Source: EX4484-2 sp964592095
GTDB lineage: Archaea; Altiarchaeota; Altiarchaeia; IMC4; QMZM01
Reading direction: 5' to 3'
NCBI GenBank assembly: GCA_964592095.1
Contig: CAZQER010000065.1
Span: 1 to 5,842, forward strand
Length of the DNA: 5,842 nt
The position numbers and the translations under genes were made by a program. A model generated the notes under the pieces. That model had not been told where the DNA came from. It did no database searches and was given only the letters and a program-made list of their open reading frames with translations. Within the stretch, counting starts at the first letter, position 1. Every line of letters begins with the position of its first letter. Positions 4,416 through 5,842 of this stretch are shown here, piece after piece.

Positions 4416-5771
4416 ATGTCCATATTCAGAGCATATGACATTAGGGGTATTTATGGAAAGGACATTACAACTGAAACAGCAGAAAAGATAGGAAAGGCAT
4501 TTGCCACTTATGTAAATGGTGGAGAAATCGTTGTTGGATATGACGCAAGGATAGGTTCTCCTGAGTTAAGAGATTCCCTGATAAGTGGTCTTATCTCATC
4601 GGGATGTAATGTGATTGACATAGGTATGGTTCCAACACCTTTAGTTTATTTCACGATATCCCACTTCAAAAAGGATGGAGGGATAGTAGTTACGGGTTCC
4701 CATAATCCGCCAGAATATAACGGCTTTAAATTATGTAAGGGTACGCATACTCTCTATGGAAGTGAGATACAGGAGTTAAAAAATATAATAGATAGCAATA
4801 GATTCAGAAAAGGAAATGGAGATGTGAGAAGCATGGATGTGAAGGATATTTATATAGATTTTATAAGAAGTAAGATAAATCTAAAGAAGAAGTTGAAGAT
4901 AGTGGTGGATGGAGGAAATGGTGCAGCAGATGGAATTGCAGAGAATTTATTTAGAAAATTGGGATGTGATACCTCATGTATTTACTGTGAGCCTAATGGA
5001 GTATTTCCAAATCATTTTCCAGACCCTACTGTTGATAGTTACCTCAAAGATTTGATAGAGAATGTAAAAAAAGAAAATGCCGATATAGGAATAGCATATG
5101 ATGGAGACTGTGATAGGTTGGGTGTTGTGGATGATAGAGGGAATATAGTTAGAGGAGACCAGATTCTGATATTGTTTTCAAGACAGGTCCTACAGAGAAT
5201 GAAAAATGCCAAGATTATATTTGAGGTAAAATGCAGTCAAGCATTAATAGAAGAGATAAAGAAAAATGGTGGAGTTCCAATAATGTATAAAACAGGACAT
5301 TCCTTTATTAAGAAAAAAATGAGGGATGAGAAATCACCATTGGCTGGTGAGATGTCAGGTCATTTCTTCTTTGCAGACAACTATTACGGATATGATGATG
5401 GTATATTTGCAAGTGCGAGAATAGTTGAAATCCTCTCAAATAGTGGGAAAAAACTCTCCGAATTAATAGATGAAATGCCACATTATTACTCAACACCTGA
5501 GATAAGAATAAAATGTGATGATGAAGAGAAATTTATGATAGTTGAGAATATTAGAGAAATATTCAAGGACAGATATGATATAATAGATATAGATGGTGTA
5601 AGGATACAATTTGATAATGGATGGGGCTTGATAAGGGCATCAAATACAGAACCGGCCATAATACTCAGGTTTGAATCAGTAAGTAAAAAGGGTCTAAAAA
5701 ATATAAAGGAGATTGTTATGAGTGAATTAAAGAATTTTCTTCACATCCCATATCATTTAAAATCCAATTAA
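4416..5771 (+). CDS. manB: Phosphomannomutase/phosphoglucomutase (alpha-D-phosphohexomutase)
   Basis: This enzyme interconverts hexose 6-phosphates and hexose 1-phosphates through a phosphoserine and a bisphosphate intermediate, supplying GDP-mannose or UDP-glucose for glycan synthesis. The 451-residue length is typical and all four active-site loops are present. The phosphoserine loop is TGSHNPPEYNGF (S95). The metal loop is DGDCDR (D229, D231, D233). The sugar-binding loop is GEMSGHFFF (311-319). The phosphate-binding loop is RASNTEP (407-413) in the C-terminal domain. GEMSGH points to the mannose/glucose enzymes; glucosamine mutases usually have GEQSGH. The N-terminus FRAYDIRGIYG is characteristic. 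Start ATG 4416 has a TATA box at leaderless distance. The 3' end overlaps the convergent feoB end by 15 bases. The family is certain; the preferred sugar (mannose or glucose) is not. Confidence 0.95.
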   Translation: MSIFRAYDIRGIYGKDITTETAEKIGKAFATYVNGGEIVVGYDARIGSPELRDSLISGLISSGCNVIDIGMVPTPLVYFTISHFKKDGGIVVTGSHNPPEYNGFKLCKGTHTLYGSEIQELKNIIDSNRFRKGNGDVRSMDVKDIYIDFIRSKINLKKKLKIVVDGGNGAADGIAENLFRKLGCDTSCIYCEPNGVFPNHFPDPTVDSYLKDLIENVKKENADIGIAYDGDCDRLGVVDDRGNIVRGDQILILFSRQVLQRMKNAKIIFEVKCSQALIEEIKKNGGVPIMYKTGHSFIKKKMRDEKSPLAGEMSGHFFFADNYYGYDDGIFASARIVEILSNSGKKLSELIDEMPHYYSTPEIRIKCDDEEKFMIVENIREIFKDRYDIIDIDGVRIQFDNGWGLIRASNTEPAIILRFESVSKKGLKNIKEIVMSELKNFLHIPYHLKSN

Positions 5772-5842
5772 CGAGCCCACCTGATAAACTAAAAATGCAA
5801 CAAACCATGCAATAATTGTTGTATAGATGGCTGTAAAAATTG
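5757..5842 (-). CDS. feoB: FeoB ferrous iron transporter, C-terminal end only (partial)
   Basis: The minus strand from the window edge to the TAA at 5759-5757 encodes 27 residues in one frame. They form a single hydrophobic helix and end AWFVAFLVYQVGSLIGF. This closing pattern, a membrane helix followed by VYQ(V/I)GSL(I/L)G, is what I know from the C-terminus of FeoB, the GTP-binding inner-membrane ferrous iron permease. Everything else, including the G domain, lies outside the window, so the call rests on the tail only. The gene converges on the phosphohexomutase gene and overlaps its last 15 bases, so both transcripts would be antisense at their ends. Another polytopic transporter with a similar tail cannot be excluded. 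Confidence 0.7.
   Translation of the reverse strand, partial: IFTAIYTTIIAWFVAFLVYQVGSLIGF

Overview
The window is archaeal. It encodes a two-repeat TATA-binding protein, an archaeal-type TrmI tRNA methyltransferase, a DUF131/TIGR00304 membrane protein found essentially only in archaea, and a tRNA gene without encoded CCA. Many genes have an AT-rich TATA box about 25 bases before the start codon, as expected for leaderless transcripts. The DNA is AT-rich and tightly packed. A euryarchaeal or Thermoplasmatota-type lineage is a guess; nothing here fixes the species.

Left part (1-2966): the edge holds what may be the first 15 codons of a minus-strand gene. Next comes trmI on the minus strand, transcribed divergently from a plus-strand pair across about 60 bases of shared promoter. 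The first gene of the pair is unfamiliar by name, but it carries in order the histidine and cysteine motifs and the C-terminal signature of RtcB RNA ligases, in a shortened and diverged form. The second starts one base after it and encodes an endonuclease IV/sugar-isomerase type TIM barrel. A methylase, a ligase-like protein and a metal-dependent TIM barrel together suggest RNA handling, but this is inference.

Centre (2961-4415): a small two-helix membrane protein gene converges on the TIM-barrel gene and is divergent from tbp. After tbp comes the strangest stretch: two nearly identical 85/86-base units in tandem, each with a strong stem-loop, running directly into a tRNA-Leu(UAA) gene. Each unit shares a 12-base block with the tRNA D-arm and also shows, in order, the conserved words of the SAM-I riboswitch core. 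Past the tRNA, on the minus strand, is an overlooked 29-codon gene for an extremely basic ribosomal-protein-like peptide (eL41-like or mS38/COX24-like). It shares a bidirectional promoter with the next gene.

Right part (4416-5842): a complete phosphomannomutase/phosphoglucomutase gene, probably feeding sugar nucleotides for glycan or lipid glycosylation. Its end overlaps, tail to tail, the C-terminal end of a FeoB ferrous iron transporter gene on the minus strand that leaves the window.

Best leads for something new are the tandem RNA-like units beside tRNA-Leu, the 29-residue basic peptide, and the diverged RtcB-like protein paired with the TIM barrel.
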